Counted from the first letter of the stretch, positions 42,255 to 51,672 are shown. The stretch is 64,000 nucleotides of DNA from Arthrobacter sp. AZCC_0090 (GCF_014207375.1 NZ_JACHEE010000009.1:1-64000), one strand, 5' to 3'. The notes: generated by a model from the letters alone, not told the origin. Made by a program: numbers and translations.

Positions 42255-42916
42255 GACTCTTTCCCTTCGATGGTTGCGGCGTGCGACTTCGCGTCGCGGG
42301 ATTTTTTGTCCCCGGCCCAAGCGGGGACGCCCAGGATCGGGAATGCGTTGAAGTGGATCTGCACGGGACGGGCGTCTTCCGGCTCGGGCTCGCTCCGGAT
42401 TTCCTCCAGCAGCTTGTAGGCCATCGTCTCCATGGCATGGGCATAGCGTCCGAGCTGCTCCGCGGACATCCGCGCATTAGCGGTGTTGACGATGGCTGCC
42501 TCCAGCCATTCTTCGTCCAAGGAGTCCATGCCGTGGGCCATGAAATCGGCGAGTACAGCTTGCCTGCCACGCTCGAATTCGCGGGTGACCAGCCGCGAAG
42601 CCTCCTGGGTTGCCGGTGAATTGGCCATTTCGGGCGAGGTGATCTGGATGGCACCCTTGGGCCGCTCCCACCACCGCTCCCTCGCAGTCCCTTTGCCCTT
42701 GACCTCGCGGACGAAGTCGAATTTGGCAAGCTGCCTCAGGTGATAGCTCGTGGCGCCGCTGGATTCATTCAAGAGTTCGGCCAAGCTGCAGGCCGTCTGC
42801 GCTCCGTAGCGGGAAAGCATCTCGAGGATTTGCACGCGCAGGGGGTGCGCGAGCGCTTTGAGTGATGCTGTATCGACCTTGCGGACGGGGAATTCCGGTT
42901 CCTGCACCTTGTCCAT
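42251..42916 (-). CDS. ArsR-type winged-helix transcriptional regulator
   Basis: A 221-residue protein from MDKVQEPEFPV. The N-terminal winged helix reads ASLKALAHPLRVQILEMLSRYG, CSLAELLNESSGATSYHLRQLAKFDFV and a wing rich in basic residues. The C-terminal half is helical, of the kind seen in larger actinobacterial ArsR-like regulators without metal-binding cysteines. A palindrome with extra half-sites lies just upstream of the start (42932-42981), suggesting autoregulation. It is followed by a small coupled gene. Confidence 0.85.
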   Translation of the reverse strand: MDKVQEPEFPVRKVDTASLKALAHPLRVQILEMLSRYGAQTACSLAELLNESSGATSYHLRQLAKFDFVREVKGKGTARERWWERPKGAIQITSPEMANSPATQEASRLVTREFERGRQAVLADFMAHGMDSLDEEWLEAAIVNTANARMSAEQLGRYAHAMETMAYKLLEEIRSEPEPEDARPVQIHFNAFPILGVPAWAGDKKSRDAKSHAATIEGKES

Positions 42917-42931
42917 GCCGGAAACGCTACT

Positions 42932-42981
42932 CTTGCAAAGAAACCTTTGCAAGCATTTCTTTGCAAATCAACCTTTGCGAA
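42932..42981. promoter_or_regulatory. Probable ArsR-type operator array
   Basis: A perfect dyad CTTGCAAAG-N4-CTTTGCAAG spans 42932-42953, 16 bases upstream of the regulator start. Two further half-sites CTTTGCAAA (42959-42967) and CTTTGCGAA (42973-42981) follow with 14-bp spacing. Regular spacing suggests cooperative binding. Confidence 0.65.
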
Positions 42982-43006
42982 CTTGACCTTGGCGGATGGG
43001 CCGTCG

Positions 43007-44245
43007 TTAGCCCTTCCGGAGCACCCTGCGGAAGGACACGGCGGCGAGCGCCATCGCTGCCAACCCGCACACCGCGGTGAAATAGTTGGCCGCGACGCCC
43101 AGTCCGAGTACCGAAGCCGCCAGTCCCAGCCCTATGACGGGCACAGCGCTGCCGAGGTAGGTGATGACGTAGACCGTGCTGATGATCTGGGCATGCCGGG
43201 ATGCCTCAACCTTGCTGGCAACGTCATTGAACACCAGCCGGAACGCGATCCCCTGCCCAACTCCGGCAGACAGGCTCGCTGCCACCAACAGCACCGGACT
43301 GGACAGGGATGCGGCCGCGCCGACCAGCACAATGGAAACCCCCAACGTGGCCAATCCCGCGGACACTGCGAACCGGCCGCGGACGGTCAGCAGTTGGCTG
43401 AGCGCGGACGCACCCAGCGTTAGCCCCGCGAGCAGCCCGGTCATGGGGCGGGAATCGGCGTGCACGACGACGGCGAAGTAGCCAGGCGCGAGCGAGAGGC
43501 AGAATCCGAACACGGCAAAGCTCAGGAATCCCACGCTCGAGGCGAGCCAAAATGCTCCCCTCGCTTCCCTCGACACCGAGGGCCGGCGAGGGGCGAGGAC
43601 CGTGTACGGCCGCGGACCTTCGGCAGGCCGAATCGCAGGCCGCGCTTTGAGAAGCAACAGCGGGACCAGCAGAAGGAGCAGCACTGCCGCGTGGATGATG
43701 AACGGCGTAGACGTTGCACCCGGGAGCAGCGAAAGCAGTCCGCCGATCGCAGGACCGGCGGCCACGCCGCCGGAAGACGAAAGCAACGTGAAACGCGAGG
43801 CCCATTCCGGCCGGTACGGGAGCAATTCCCGCAGCGCTGCCGAGCTCGCCCCGGTGGCGAGACCAACCGCAACACCCTGGAGCATGCGCCCCGCAGAGAG
43901 CATCAAGAGGTTGTCCGCATTGGCGAAGACGAGTCCACCCGCCAGACCCACAAGGACAGCCAGCACCAGCGCCGCTCGCCTGCCGATATGGTCCGACCAG
44001 TGGCCGGCGAGCATCAGGACGGCCACCAGCGCCAGGACGTAGCTCGCGAAGGCAATCGTCACGCCTAGTGAAGTCATCCCCAGTTCCGCTTGAAGCAGCG
44101 GATACAGCGGACTCGCCAAGTTGGCGCCGACAAGCAGTGTGAACATCACGACGCCGGCCAAGACCAGCCGTGCCGTGGTGGAAGCATCCCAGCCCCAGCG
44201 CTCGGCGGTAGCCGGACGCATGCGCAGTTCGCTAAAGACAGTCAT
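43007..44245 (-). CDS. MFS transporter
   Basis: Twelve-helix transporter of 412 residues. Helix 1 is LVLAGVVMFTLLVGANLASPLYPLL, and the loop 2-3 motif is GHWSDHIGRRAALV. A basic loop PRRPSVSREARG lies between the two halves. ATG at 44245 with AAGG 7 nt upstream. Divergent from an AsnC-type regulator and upstream of the ArsR-type gene on the same strand. Substrate unknown; the sequence resembles drug-efflux members. Confidence 0.88.
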   Translation of the reverse strand: MTVFSELRMRPATAERWGWDASTTARLVLAGVVMFTLLVGANLASPLYPLLQAELGMTSLGVTIAFASYVLALVAVLMLAGHWSDHIGRRAALVLAVLVGLAGGLVFANADNLLMLSAGRMLQGVAVGLATGASSAALRELLPYRPEWASRFTLLSSSGGVAAGPAIGGLLSLLPGATSTPFIIHAAVLLLLLVPLLLLKARPAIRPAEGPRPYTVLAPRRPSVSREARGAFWLASSVGFLSFAVFGFCLSLAPGYFAVVVHADSRPMTGLLAGLTLGASALSQLLTVRGRFAVSAGLATLGVSIVLVGAAASLSSPVLLVAASLSAGVGQGIAFRLVFNDVASKVEASRHAQIISTVYVITYLGSAVPVIGLGLAASVLGLGVAANYFTAVCGLAAMALAAVSFRRVLRKG

Positions 44246-44412
44246 TTCCGTGCCTTCGCCTCAGCGGCCATCACGAAACCTGGCCTTGTGGGCCGGGACG
44301 GTACGGCCCAAACATTGATGGCAATAGAATCTCGCAAGCCTGCCAGATAGAGCAGTTGGCCATGGAATAATTGATCAGAACAGTCAAAACTGACGTCCGA
44401 AGATGACCACAA

Positions 44413-44988
44413 ATGATCCGGAGTGACGATTTGAACACCCTCGACCCGACGGACCTGAAGATCCTGCTGGAGTTGATCCGTGACCCACGGGTTCAGATCG
44501 GCGAACTCAGCGAGTCCCTGGGGATTGCGCGCAACACCGCCCAATTGAGGATGCGCCGCCTGGTTCGCTCGGGCGTACTGAACGACGGCGGCCGCGAGAT
44601 CGACCTCGAAAAGGTGGGGTACGACGTCGTCGGTTTCGTCACCCTGGAGGTGACCCACCGGGAACTCGACGGCGTGATCGGAGCCTTGCGCCGAATCCCC
44701 CAGGTACTCGAGGTGCATGAAATCTCCGGGAGGGGCGATCTCTTGTGCAGGGTGGTGGCCACCGACACCCACAACCTGCAAACCGCGCTTCGCTCCATCC
44801 TCAGAATCAAGGGCGTCATCCGCACGGAAACGGTCCTCGCCCTGCACACCCATATCCCTTACAGGGCAGAACCCCTCATCGGCAGGCTTGTGGACGCAGC
44901 CGAGACGGCCGGCACCGCAAAGGGCAGCACCGCGAAACGGGGCAAGCCGCTGCTTGCGGGCGAATCGCCCATCAGCGAAGCCGACTAG
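44413..44988 (+). CDS. Lrp/AsnC-family transcriptional regulator
   Basis: A 191-residue regulator: helix-turn-helix LDPTDLKILLELIRDPRVQIGELSESLGIARNTAQLRMRRLV, then RAM domain VLEVHEISGRGDLLCRVVATDTHNLQTAL, and a basic, flexible tail of about 30 residues (KGSTAKRGK). It faces the MFS gene and is a plausible regulator of it. The DUF1761 gene follows 9 bases downstream. Confidence 0.9.
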   Translation: MIRSDDLNTLDPTDLKILLELIRDPRVQIGELSESLGIARNTAQLRMRRLVRSGVLNDGGREIDLEKVGYDVVGFVTLEVTHRELDGVIGALRRIPQVLEVHEISGRGDLLCRVVATDTHNLQTALRSILRIKGVIRTETVLALHTHIPYRAEPLIGRLVDAAETAGTAKGSTAKRGKPLLAGESPISEAD

Positions 44989-44997
44989 GATTCCAGA

Positions 44998-45423
44998 ATG
45001 GATTGGCTCTCTTCTCTTTCGCAGCTCAACTGGCTGGCCATACTCGTGGCCTTCGTGTCCACCATGGTCATTGGATTTGTCTGGTACATGCCTGCCCTCC
45101 TCGGTCGAAAATGGATGCAGGCCATCGGCAAGACCGAGGAAGACCTCAAGAAGATCAACGGCGGCGCGGGGATTTGGATCCCTATGATGGTGGCCGCAGC
45201 CCTGACAAGCATCTTGCTGGCCATTCTGATCGGCAAACTGGGGGTGCGCGGAAGCCTGGCCGCCGGGTTCTTTGCGTTGGTTGTGGCGCTGGTTTTCCGC
45301 GCCGGTGGCCACGTCATCCATAACGGTTTCGCAGGCAGGCCGTCCGCCGTGACGCTCATCGATTCCGGCCACGACATCGTGGCTATGACGGTGGCCGGGT
45401 CAATTATCGGGGCATGGCAGTAA
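44998..45423 (+). CDS. DUF1761 membrane protein
   Basis: A 141-residue protein with four membrane helices. It carries the DUF1761 pattern: LNWLAILVAFVSTMVIGFVWYMPALLGRKWM at the start, and a last helix HDIVAMTVAGSIIGAW. Function of the family is unknown. It lies between the AsnC-type gene and corA on the same strand. Confidence 0.85.
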   Translation: MDWLSSLSQLNWLAILVAFVSTMVIGFVWYMPALLGRKWMQAIGKTEEDLKKINGGAGIWIPMMVAAALTSILLAILIGKLGVRGSLAAGFFALVVALVFRAGGHVIHNGFAGRPSAVTLIDSGHDIVAMTVAGSIIGAWQ

Positions 45424-45441
45424 CGGGGGGAGAATAGCCTC

Positions 45442-46437
45442 GTGACCATCATTGACAACGCCGTCTACGTCAACGGCATCCGGACCGCCACTCCGGAGAG
45501 CCTCGAGCAAAGCGTCGAAACGCTGGCCGCCCATGGCGGAATGGTGTGGATTGGACTGTACCGACCGGACGAGACAGAAATGGCAGCAGTGGCTGCCGAG
45601 TTCGGACTTCACTTGCTGGCGGTCGAAGACGCCGTCAACGCCCACCAGCGGCCCAAGCTGGAACGCTACGACAACAACCTCTTCACGGTCCTGCGGCCCG
45701 CGCGGTACTTGGACGACACGGAGACGGTGGAGTTCGGTGAGCTTCACATCTTTACCGGCAAGAACTTCGTGGTCACCGTCCGTCACGCGGAAACGCCTGG
45801 AGTGGCCCAAGTTCGGCGCAATCTGGAACAACAACCGGAACTGCTGCGCCACGGGCCCGAGGCCATCCTGTACGCCTTACTGGATCAAGTAGTGGACGAT
45901 TACGGTCCGGTGATTTCCGGGCTGGAAAACGACATTGACGAGATCGAGGACCAGCTCTTCGGCGGCGATCCCATCGTATCCCGGCGCATCTATGAACTCG
46001 CTCGCGAGGTCATCCAGTTCCAGCGTGCAATCAACCCGCTCCCGGACATGATGGACTCCCTGAAGCGCGGGTTCGAGAAATACGGCGTCGACATCGAGCT
46101 GCAACGCAAACTCCGCGATGTGGAGGACCACGTCGAACAAGTCATTTCCCGCGCCAATGGGTTCCGCGACCTGCTGCAGAACGCCCTGACCCTCGACGGC
46201 ACCCTGACCGCGAACCGGCAAAACGAAGCGAGCGCAGCACAAAACGAACAAACCAAGAAGATCTCCTCGTGGGCAGCGATCTTCTTCGCACCGGCCTTCG
46301 TTACGGGGCTCTACGGCATGAACTTTGACATCATGCCAGAGCTCCATTGGCCCTACGGCTATCCTATGGCGATCGGCCTGATGATTGCCGCGTCCTTGCT
46401 CATGTACACCATCTTCAAGCGGAAAAACTGGCTCTAG
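45442..46437 (+). CDS. corA: CorA-type magnesium/cobalt channel
   Basis: A 331-residue CorA. A cytoplasmic funnel domain (residues 1-260) with FTGKNFVVTVRH and a long helix LQRKLRDVEDHVEQVISR precedes two membrane helices. The pore motif YGMNFDIMPE, containing the invariant GMN, sits between them and the protein ends with basic FKRKNWL. GTG start. The stop TAG overlaps the GTG start of zapE by one base. Confidence 0.95.
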   Translation: MTIIDNAVYVNGIRTATPESLEQSVETLAAHGGMVWIGLYRPDETEMAAVAAEFGLHLLAVEDAVNAHQRPKLERYDNNLFTVLRPARYLDDTETVEFGELHIFTGKNFVVTVRHAETPGVAQVRRNLEQQPELLRHGPEAILYALLDQVVDDYGPVISGLENDIDEIEDQLFGGDPIVSRRIYELAREVIQFQRAINPLPDMMDSLKRGFEKYGVDIELQRKLRDVEDHVEQVISRANGFRDLLQNALTLDGTLTANRQNEASAAQNEQTKKISSWAAIFFAPAFVTGLYGMNFDIMPELHWPYGYPMAIGLMIAASLLMYTIFKRKNWL

Positions 46438-47648
46438 TGTTCACTGCCCCTGCTGGACGGCCCCCAACCCGGCAGGGGCGCCCCGATGCAGCTGCCTTGA
46501 TGGCGGACATCATCGCCGACGCCGATGCTTCAGGATCCGTCCTGGAGCCTGCCCAGGCCGCGGCCGCAGCCAGGCTCTGCCAACTCGGCGCGTCCCTCCG
46601 CGCCCGCCGCGCCGGACTCTTACGACGGCGGACGCCCCAGAGCGTCTACCTTCACGGTCCAGTGGGACGCGGCAAGAGCTGGCTCATGGACAGCTTTTAC
46701 CGTCAGTTGCCGGGACGCAAAAGACGCATCCACTTCCACGATTTCTTCCGTCAACTGCATCGGGGCGTACACGCCTCGGCCGGCAGGCCCGAGGCCGATG
46801 GCACAGCAATCCAGCGTTCGGTGGATGCCTTGCTGTCCGACATCGACATCCTCTGTTTCGACGAATTCCACGTGCACGACGTCGGCGACGGAATGTTCAT
46901 CGCCAAGCTGCTTCGCACGGCGGCCCAACGGCGAGTTGCACTCGTGGTGACGTCGAACTATCCACCGGATATGTTGTTGCCAAACCCTCTGTGGCATGAT
47001 CACTTCGTGCCGACCATCGGGGTGATCAAGGAGATGATGGACATCGTGGAGATCAACGGAGACACCGACTTCCGGCGCTCGCCGGTTTCCGGTTCCACTA
47101 CAGCAGGGCGCAACGACTCCCCCGGCCCGGAGGCCTTCAGTCGTGGCAAGATCATCACGCCCGGAACGCCGGCGCAACTGGGAGCTTTCGGCTTGTTCCC
47201 GCCGTCAACATCACAAGAGCGGGTTCTTACCCCCACAACGCAACGGCTCACCGTCAAAGCGGCCGACGACATGCTCTGGGTCAGCTTCGCGGAATTGTGC
47301 GGCAGGCCGACGTCGACGGCTGACTACCTGGCTTTGGCGGTGGACTACAAGACCTGGGTGATCGACGGCGTACCCTCGCCAACTGTGGAGTCGGCCGCCG
47401 GATCCGCCCCGGCTTGGCAACGGTTCAGTAATGTGGTCGATGTCCTTTACGACCAGGACATCACCCTGTTCCTGGTCGGCCACGGCCCCCTGGACTGGGA
47501 TCTCGCCCAAGATCCGTCCCACCGAGCAAGCCCGCACCCGACAAACGCCCAGCCCGTTGACTTGGCCCGAATCGCAAGCCGGCTCTCACTCTTGGGCAGG
47601 GTAGAAGCGTCGGTGCCCTTCGAAGAAGTAGAGGCCGGGGGCAGCTGA
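46437..47648 (+). CDS. zapE: ZapE/AFG1-family ATPase
   Basis: P-loop ATPase of 403 residues. Walker A HGPVGRGKSW is near residues 73-82, followed by IHFHDFFRQLH, Walker B ILCFDEFHVHD, and sensor 1 LVVTSNYPPD. The C-terminal part has LWVSFAELCGRPTSTADYLALA, a family signature. ZapE acts at the division site in E. coli; the actinobacterial role is untested. GTG start coupled to the corA stop (TAGTG). Confidence 0.9.
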   Translation: MFTAPAGRPPTRQGRPDAAALMADIIADADASGSVLEPAQAAAAARLCQLGASLRARRAGLLRRRTPQSVYLHGPVGRGKSWLMDSFYRQLPGRKRRIHFHDFFRQLHRGVHASAGRPEADGTAIQRSVDALLSDIDILCFDEFHVHDVGDGMFIAKLLRTAAQRRVALVVTSNYPPDMLLPNPLWHDHFVPTIGVIKEMMDIVEINGDTDFRRSPVSGSTTAGRNDSPGPEAFSRGKIITPGTPAQLGAFGLFPPSTSQERVLTPTTQRLTVKAADDMLWVSFAELCGRPTSTADYLALAVDYKTWVIDGVPSPTVESAAGSAPAWQRFSNVVDVLYDQDITLFLVGHGPLDWDLAQDPSHRASPHPTNAQPVDLARIASRLSLLGRVEASVPFEEVEAGGS

Positions 47649-47654
47649 AGGCTT

Positions 47655-48278
47655 CTAGCCCTCATGATCGCCGGCCGACATATCGCCGACGCCAGGCGTG
47701 CCGTCGGCGAGCGCGTAGCGCTGCATCACCGCACCCTTCGGTGAGGCGACGACGGGCTCGATGAGTCTGAGGTTCGTCGGAACCACCCCGTCGGCGAAGA
47801 CCTTCTTTCCACCGCCGAGGAGGATCGGATAGACCCAGAGCGTGAGCCGATCGAAGAGCCGCTCGGTGAACAGGGTCTGCACGAGGTCGAGACTGCCGAT
47901 GACGTGGATGTTCGCGTGCCGGTCGCGCAGTTCGCGCACCGCGGCGACGACATCAGGACCGAGCAGTGTGGAGTTGGCCCACTCGAGGGTCGGCGCCTCG
48001 CGCGAGGCCACGTATTTCGGGATGCTGTTGAACAGCCGTGCGATGCCCCCGTCCGCATGCGGCCAATACGCGGCGAAAATGTCGTAGGTCCGCCGCCCAA
48101 GCAAAAGCGCGTCCAGGTCCGCCATCCCGGTATTGACCTGCTCGTCGACAACCTCGTCCCAGAGGGGCGCCTGCCAGCCGCCAAACGCGAAACCGTCCTC
48201 AGCGTCCTCGTCTGGCCCGCCGGGCGCCTGCGCGACGCCGTCGAGCGTGGTGAACAGGTCGATATGGATAAGCCCCAT
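47655..48278 (-). CDS. Dihydrofolate reductase family protein (RibD C-terminal-like)
   Basis: A 207-residue reductase-like protein. Typical motifs: IHIDLFTTLDGVAQAPGGPDED at the N-terminus, DALLLGRRTYDIFAAYWP and YPILLGGGKKVF near the C-terminus. It binds NADPH by analogy to the family; substrate unknown, and it is not a true folate DHFR. Convergent with zapE, 7 bases apart. Confidence 0.87.
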   Translation of the reverse strand: MGLIHIDLFTTLDGVAQAPGGPDEDAEDGFAFGGWQAPLWDEVVDEQVNTGMADLDALLLGRRTYDIFAAYWPHADGGIARLFNSIPKYVASREAPTLEWANSTLLGPDVVAAVRELRDRHANIHVIGSLDLVQTLFTERLFDRLTLWVYPILLGGGKKVFADGVVPTNLRLIEPVVASPKGAVMQRYALADGTPGVGDMSAGDHEG

Positions 48279-48374
48279 GCCGTGCTCCCTCTCAGCCGCC
48301 CGTCGTCACCCCGGCGACGGGATCACTTCGAGGCTGCCACACGGTCCCCTTCGAAGCAACAGGAAAAGAACAAC

Positions 48375-48905
48375 CTAAATCGCACCACCGGCAGTAGGCG
48401 GCGCGCCGGCGTCGTTCCCGCCGTCGCCGACTTGCTCGCGGGCGACGTAGTTCTCAATGTCGAAGAGGTTGTCCGCGCGCTCCGCGATGTTCAAAAGAGT
48501 CGTCATGGAGGCCACTTCCTCCACCTGCTCCTTCAGGAACCACAGCATGAATTGCTCACCGAGAGGATCATTCTGTTCCCTGGCGGCACGGAAGAGCTCC
48601 TCGATATTGCGGGTAACTTCCTTTTCCTGGGCCAACGCCAAAGCAATCGGCTCCCGCACATTGGCAAACTCGTTGCGAACGGCCGGAACCCCTGGAATGT
48701 TGACGGGCTGGTTGCGGTCCAGCATGTACTGGACCATCATCATGGCGTGGTTGCGCTCTTCAAGTGACTGGCGGTAGAAGTGTGCTGCCAGCTGCGGCAG
48801 GTCCTGCCCATCGAAGTACACGGCCACCGCGATGTATTGCTGGGACGCGGCAAACTCGTTTCCCACTTGGGCGGACAAGAGCTCGTTGAATGCCTTCTTT
48901 GCCAT
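48375..48905 (-). CDS. Ferritin
   Basis: Iron-storage protein of 176 residues, non-haem ferritin type. The four-helix bundle carries ferroxidase residues: Glu in LSAQVGNEFAASQQYIA, the E-x-x-H pair in SLEERNHAMMM, and Glu in FLKEQVEEV. A Gly/Ala-rich tail of about 15 residues follows. Its own transcription unit. Confidence 0.92.
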   Translation of the reverse strand: MAKKAFNELLSAQVGNEFAASQQYIAVAVYFDGQDLPQLAAHFYRQSLEERNHAMMMVQYMLDRNQPVNIPGVPAVRNEFANVREPIALALAQEKEVTRNIEELFRAAREQNDPLGEQFMLWFLKEQVEEVASMTTLLNIAERADNLFDIENYVAREQVGDGGNDAGAPPTAGGAI

Positions 48906-48954
48906 GCGCCGATCCTACCCCTGGGGCTCGACGCCGGGCATTTAAGGAATTGCA

Positions 48955-49857
48955 TCAGATGCGTGATCCGTGGCGGCGCTTCGGTTGTCCATCCCGCAAC
49001 AGCATCGCCCCGGCGTTGGCCGCGACGATCAACGCAATCCCGGCCCATTGCCCAACATTGAGTTCCTGGTGGAGGGCGAGGGCTCCAATGATCGCTGCGA
49101 ACACCGGATTGATGCTCATGAGTACACCAAACAGCTGGGCCGGGACCCTGCGCAGCGCGATCAGATCTGCCACGTAGGGAAGCACGGAGGCTAGGATGCC
49201 GGCACTGACAGCGCAGAGAATGGCAAAGCCGTCCAGCGGCTGGCTCGCAAGGATCACGACGGCGACGGGTAGGTACAGCGTTGCCGACACCCCGGTTGCA
49301 GCTGCCGTCCCTTGGATGCCTTGGATGCGTTGTCCGACGGTTCGGTTCAGGAGGATGTAGAAAGCCCAGCTGCAGGCGGCGACGAGTCCCAGCCCGATGC
49401 CGGCGTAGTCCATGGACGCGTCCGGCTGGGTAATCGCCACTACGCCGGCACCCGCGGCCACAGCACACACGACGCTGCTCTTCCGGCGCGAACTGAGCAG
49501 GGCGACGGCCAAGGGTCCCAGGAATTCCAATGTCACGGCTAAACCCAGACCGATCCGCTGGATGGATGCGTACAGGCAAAGGTTCATGGTCCCGAACACC
49601 ACGGCCAGGAGGAGCACCGGCCACCATTGCCGCCAACTGAATTCGCGCAGCCGCGGGCGAACGATGGGCAGGAGAACTGCGGCGGCCACGAGTTGGCGGA
49701 CCGCAACAACCCCCAGGGGTCCAATGACGGGGAATGCGAGGGAGCCACTTGCGGCACCCAGCTGGTTGGATAGCGAACTGGCCACAAGCGTTGCAACGCC
49801 GCCCGCCTTTCGCCGCGGCAACCCTCCGGACCCGATGGCCGCATTGGTCTCGATCAT
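48955..49857 (-). CDS. EamA/RhtA-type permease
   Basis: A ten-helix drug/metabolite transporter of 300 residues. The start at 49857 (MIETNAAIGSGG) is chosen; the long upstream frame runs into the divergent LysR gene. Paired EamA repeats are visible: TMNLCLYASIQRIGLGLAVTLEFLGPLAVAL in the first and SINPVFAAIIGALALHQEL in the second. The end is basic (KRRHGSR). RhtA members export threonine and homoserine; substrate here is inferred only at family level. Confidence 0.87.
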   Translation of the reverse strand: MIETNAAIGSGGLPRRKAGGVATLVASSLSNQLGAASGSLAFPVIGPLGVVAVRQLVAAAVLLPIVRPRLREFSWRQWWPVLLLAVVFGTMNLCLYASIQRIGLGLAVTLEFLGPLAVALLSSRRKSSVVCAVAAGAGVVAITQPDASMDYAGIGLGLVAACSWAFYILLNRTVGQRIQGIQGTAAATGVSATLYLPVAVVILASQPLDGFAILCAVSAGILASVLPYVADLIALRRVPAQLFGVLMSINPVFAAIIGALALHQELNVGQWAGIALIVAANAGAMLLRDGQPKRRHGSRI

Positions 49858-49878
49858 GGGGGAATTCTGCGCCCCCGG

Positions 49879-49899
49879 CACGCATCCCCAAAATGCGTG
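49879..49899. promoter_or_regulatory. Probable LysR operator between EamA and LysR genes
   Basis: A perfect 7-bp inverted repeat CACGCAT-N7-ATGCGTG in the divergent gap, with the half-sites spaced as expected for LysR proteins. It is 21 bases from the EamA start and about 44 from the LysR start. Confidence 0.6.
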
Positions 49900-49942
49900 G
49901 ACTGTCCTATTTATACGGTGAATGCATGAATATGATGGGGCC

Positions 49943-50794
49943 ATGGGCGTGGAGTTTAGGCAGTTGCGCTGCCTGATGGCGGTAGTCGAGGAGGGTAGCT
50001 TCACCGACGCTGCCCTTGAGCTCAAGATGTCCCAAGCCGCTGTGTCACGCAACATCGCCGCACTGGAGCACACGCTCGGGCTGAGGCTCGTTGAACGCAC
50101 CACTCGAAGCGTGGCCCTGACCCCCGGCGGCGAGCGCGTGCTGGCCAAGGCGCGGCGCCTACTCGCACTCCTTGCGGAGCTGGAACAGGAGGCGCGGGTA
50201 GGAACGGGGAAAGTACGGATCGGCTATGCGTGGTCCGCCTTGGGCGAGCACACCACCGAGTTCCAGCGACGGTGGGCCGCCAGTTTCGCCCACACGGAAC
50301 TCCAGCTCATCCACTCCAACAGCCCGACGGCGGGACTCACCGACGGGACCACCGATTTCGCCATCCTGCGGCGCCTGCCGGAAGCGGCCGCCGTCGAGCA
50401 TGTCCGCATTGGCGCGGAGAAGCGCTACTGTGTCATGTCCTCGGACGATCCCCTGGCGCCCAGGCGGTCGGTGACGCTCGCGCAGATTGCCCAGCGGCCG
50501 GTGGCGATGGATCTCCGCACGGGCAGCACCACCCTTGAGCTCTGGCCCGAGCACGGTCGCCCGCAGGAGGTGATCGCCATTCACGACGTCGATGACTGGC
50601 TGACGCTGATCGGCAGCGGTGCGGCGCGCGGCATCACGGCCGAATCGACGATGCACCAGTACCGACGGCGGGGCGTCGTCTACCGTCCGGTGCGCGATGC
50701 CCCGCCCGTCCCCGTCTATGCGGCCTGGTCGAAGAAGGACCCGCCGCGGGAGCGCGAACGCGTTGTTGAGTTGCTGGCGGGGCTATATGGCTGA
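49943..50794 (+). CDS. LysR-family transcriptional regulator
   Basis: A regulator of about 283 residues. The winged helix is VEFRQLRCLMAVVEEGSFTDAALELKMSQAAVSRNIAALEHTLGLRLVERTT and the effector domain follows from KVRIGYAWSALGEHTTEFQ. The ATG at 49943 (MGVEFRQL) is preferred; a frame from 49922 and a GTG at 49949 are alternatives. It is divergent from the EamA transporter and probably controls it. Confidence 0.87.
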   Translation: MGVEFRQLRCLMAVVEEGSFTDAALELKMSQAAVSRNIAALEHTLGLRLVERTTRSVALTPGGERVLAKARRLLALLAELEQEARVGTGKVRIGYAWSALGEHTTEFQRRWAASFAHTELQLIHSNSPTAGLTDGTTDFAILRRLPEAAAVEHVRIGAEKRYCVMSSDDPLAPRRSVTLAQIAQRPVAMDLRTGSTTLELWPEHGRPQEVIAIHDVDDWLTLIGSGAARGITAESTMHQYRRRGVVYRPVRDAPPVPVYAAWSKKDPPRERERVVELLAGLYG

Positions 50795-50803
50795 CAGGCC
50801 GCT

Positions 50804-51172
50804 TCAGGGCAAGAAAACCAGCCCGACGCCGGCAGCTGCGGCACCGACACATGCCGCCATGGTGCCCACTCCGTTGAGGAGGGCCAGGCCCGTCCGGCCG
50901 CTCTGGACAAGCCTGACGGTCTCCAAGCTTGCAGTGCTGAAGGTCGTGTATCCGCCAAGGAATCCAGTGCCAAGAATCAACTGAAGGGACTCAGGAGCCT
51001 GATGAGCCATGACCAAGCCAGCCAGGATCCCCATGAGCAATGAGCCGGAGACGTTGATGAAGATAGTGCCCAGCGGCAGCGCGGTCCGGGCCCAGGAACG
51101 GACAAGCCCATCCACGACGAACCGGGCGGCCGCCCCCGCACCGCCCGCAAGCGCGATCAGAAGGACAGTCAT
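50804..51172 (-). CDS. crcB: Fluoride exporter CrcB/Fluc subunit
   Basis: A 122-residue four-helix channel. GGAGAAARFVVDGLV, INVSGSLLMGILAGLV (conserved Asn on helix 2) and GFLGGYTTFSTASLETV (the TTFST motif) are diagnostic of Fluc channels. The ATG overlaps the stop of the other crcB gene by 4 bp. Two different CrcB proteins, as here, usually form a heterodimer. Confidence 0.93.
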   Translation of the reverse strand: MTVLLIALAGGAGAAARFVVDGLVRSWARTALPLGTIFINVSGSLLMGILAGLVMAHQAPESLQLILGTGFLGGYTTFSTASLETVRLVQSGRTGLALLNGVGTMAACVGAAAAGVGLVFLP

Positions 51173-51672
51173 GGTTGGGCCTTCTGCCTCTGTTGGGCGG
51201 ACTTGTGCCGGAAGGCTCCAAGCCAGATGCCGAGGGTTGTGGCTGCTGCACCACCGAACAGGCTGGCAGCTAGGTACCACAGAGCGTCCATCCCTCGTCC
51301 GGCGCCGAGGAGATGCACTGAGTCCAGGGCCAGGGTGCTGTACGTGGTGTAGGCCCCGAGGAAACCACTCCCCATGCCGAGCCGCGCCACGCGGCGGAGC
51401 CCGGCGTCGGGACCCCTCCGGACGAGCGCCTCGAGGAGCCAACCCAGCGCGAGCGCGCCGGACAGATTGATAAGCAAAGTGGGCAACGGCCACGCGTCCG
51501 GGGCCGGAAGGGCCATGCCAAATCCGTAGCGGCTTAAGGCGCCGAGAATTCCTCCGGCCGCCACAAGGAGAACGAACCGCCCGTGCAGATGGAGCGGACG
51601 GTGCGCATGCCCGTCCGTGGGCCGCGCCGCCTGGGTTTGGGCTCCGGGCGGAGCGGTGTTGCTTTCCTTCAT
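51169..51672 (-). CDS. crcB: Fluoride exporter CrcB/Fluc subunit, with N-terminal extension
   Basis: A 167-residue CrcB. A His- and Pro-rich extension of about 30 residues precedes the channel domain. Key motifs are AAGGILGALSRYGFGM, LINLSGALALGWL and GFLGAYTTYSTLALDSV. ATGA overlaps link it to the universal stress protein gene upstream and the second crcB downstream. Confidence 0.93.
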   Translation of the reverse strand: MKESNTAPPGAQTQAARPTDGHAHRPLHLHGRFVLLVAAGGILGALSRYGFGMALPAPDAWPLPTLLINLSGALALGWLLEALVRRGPDAGLRRVARLGMGSGFLGAYTTYSTLALDSVHLLGAGRGMDALWYLAASLFGGAAATTLGIWLGAFRHKSAQQRQKAQP

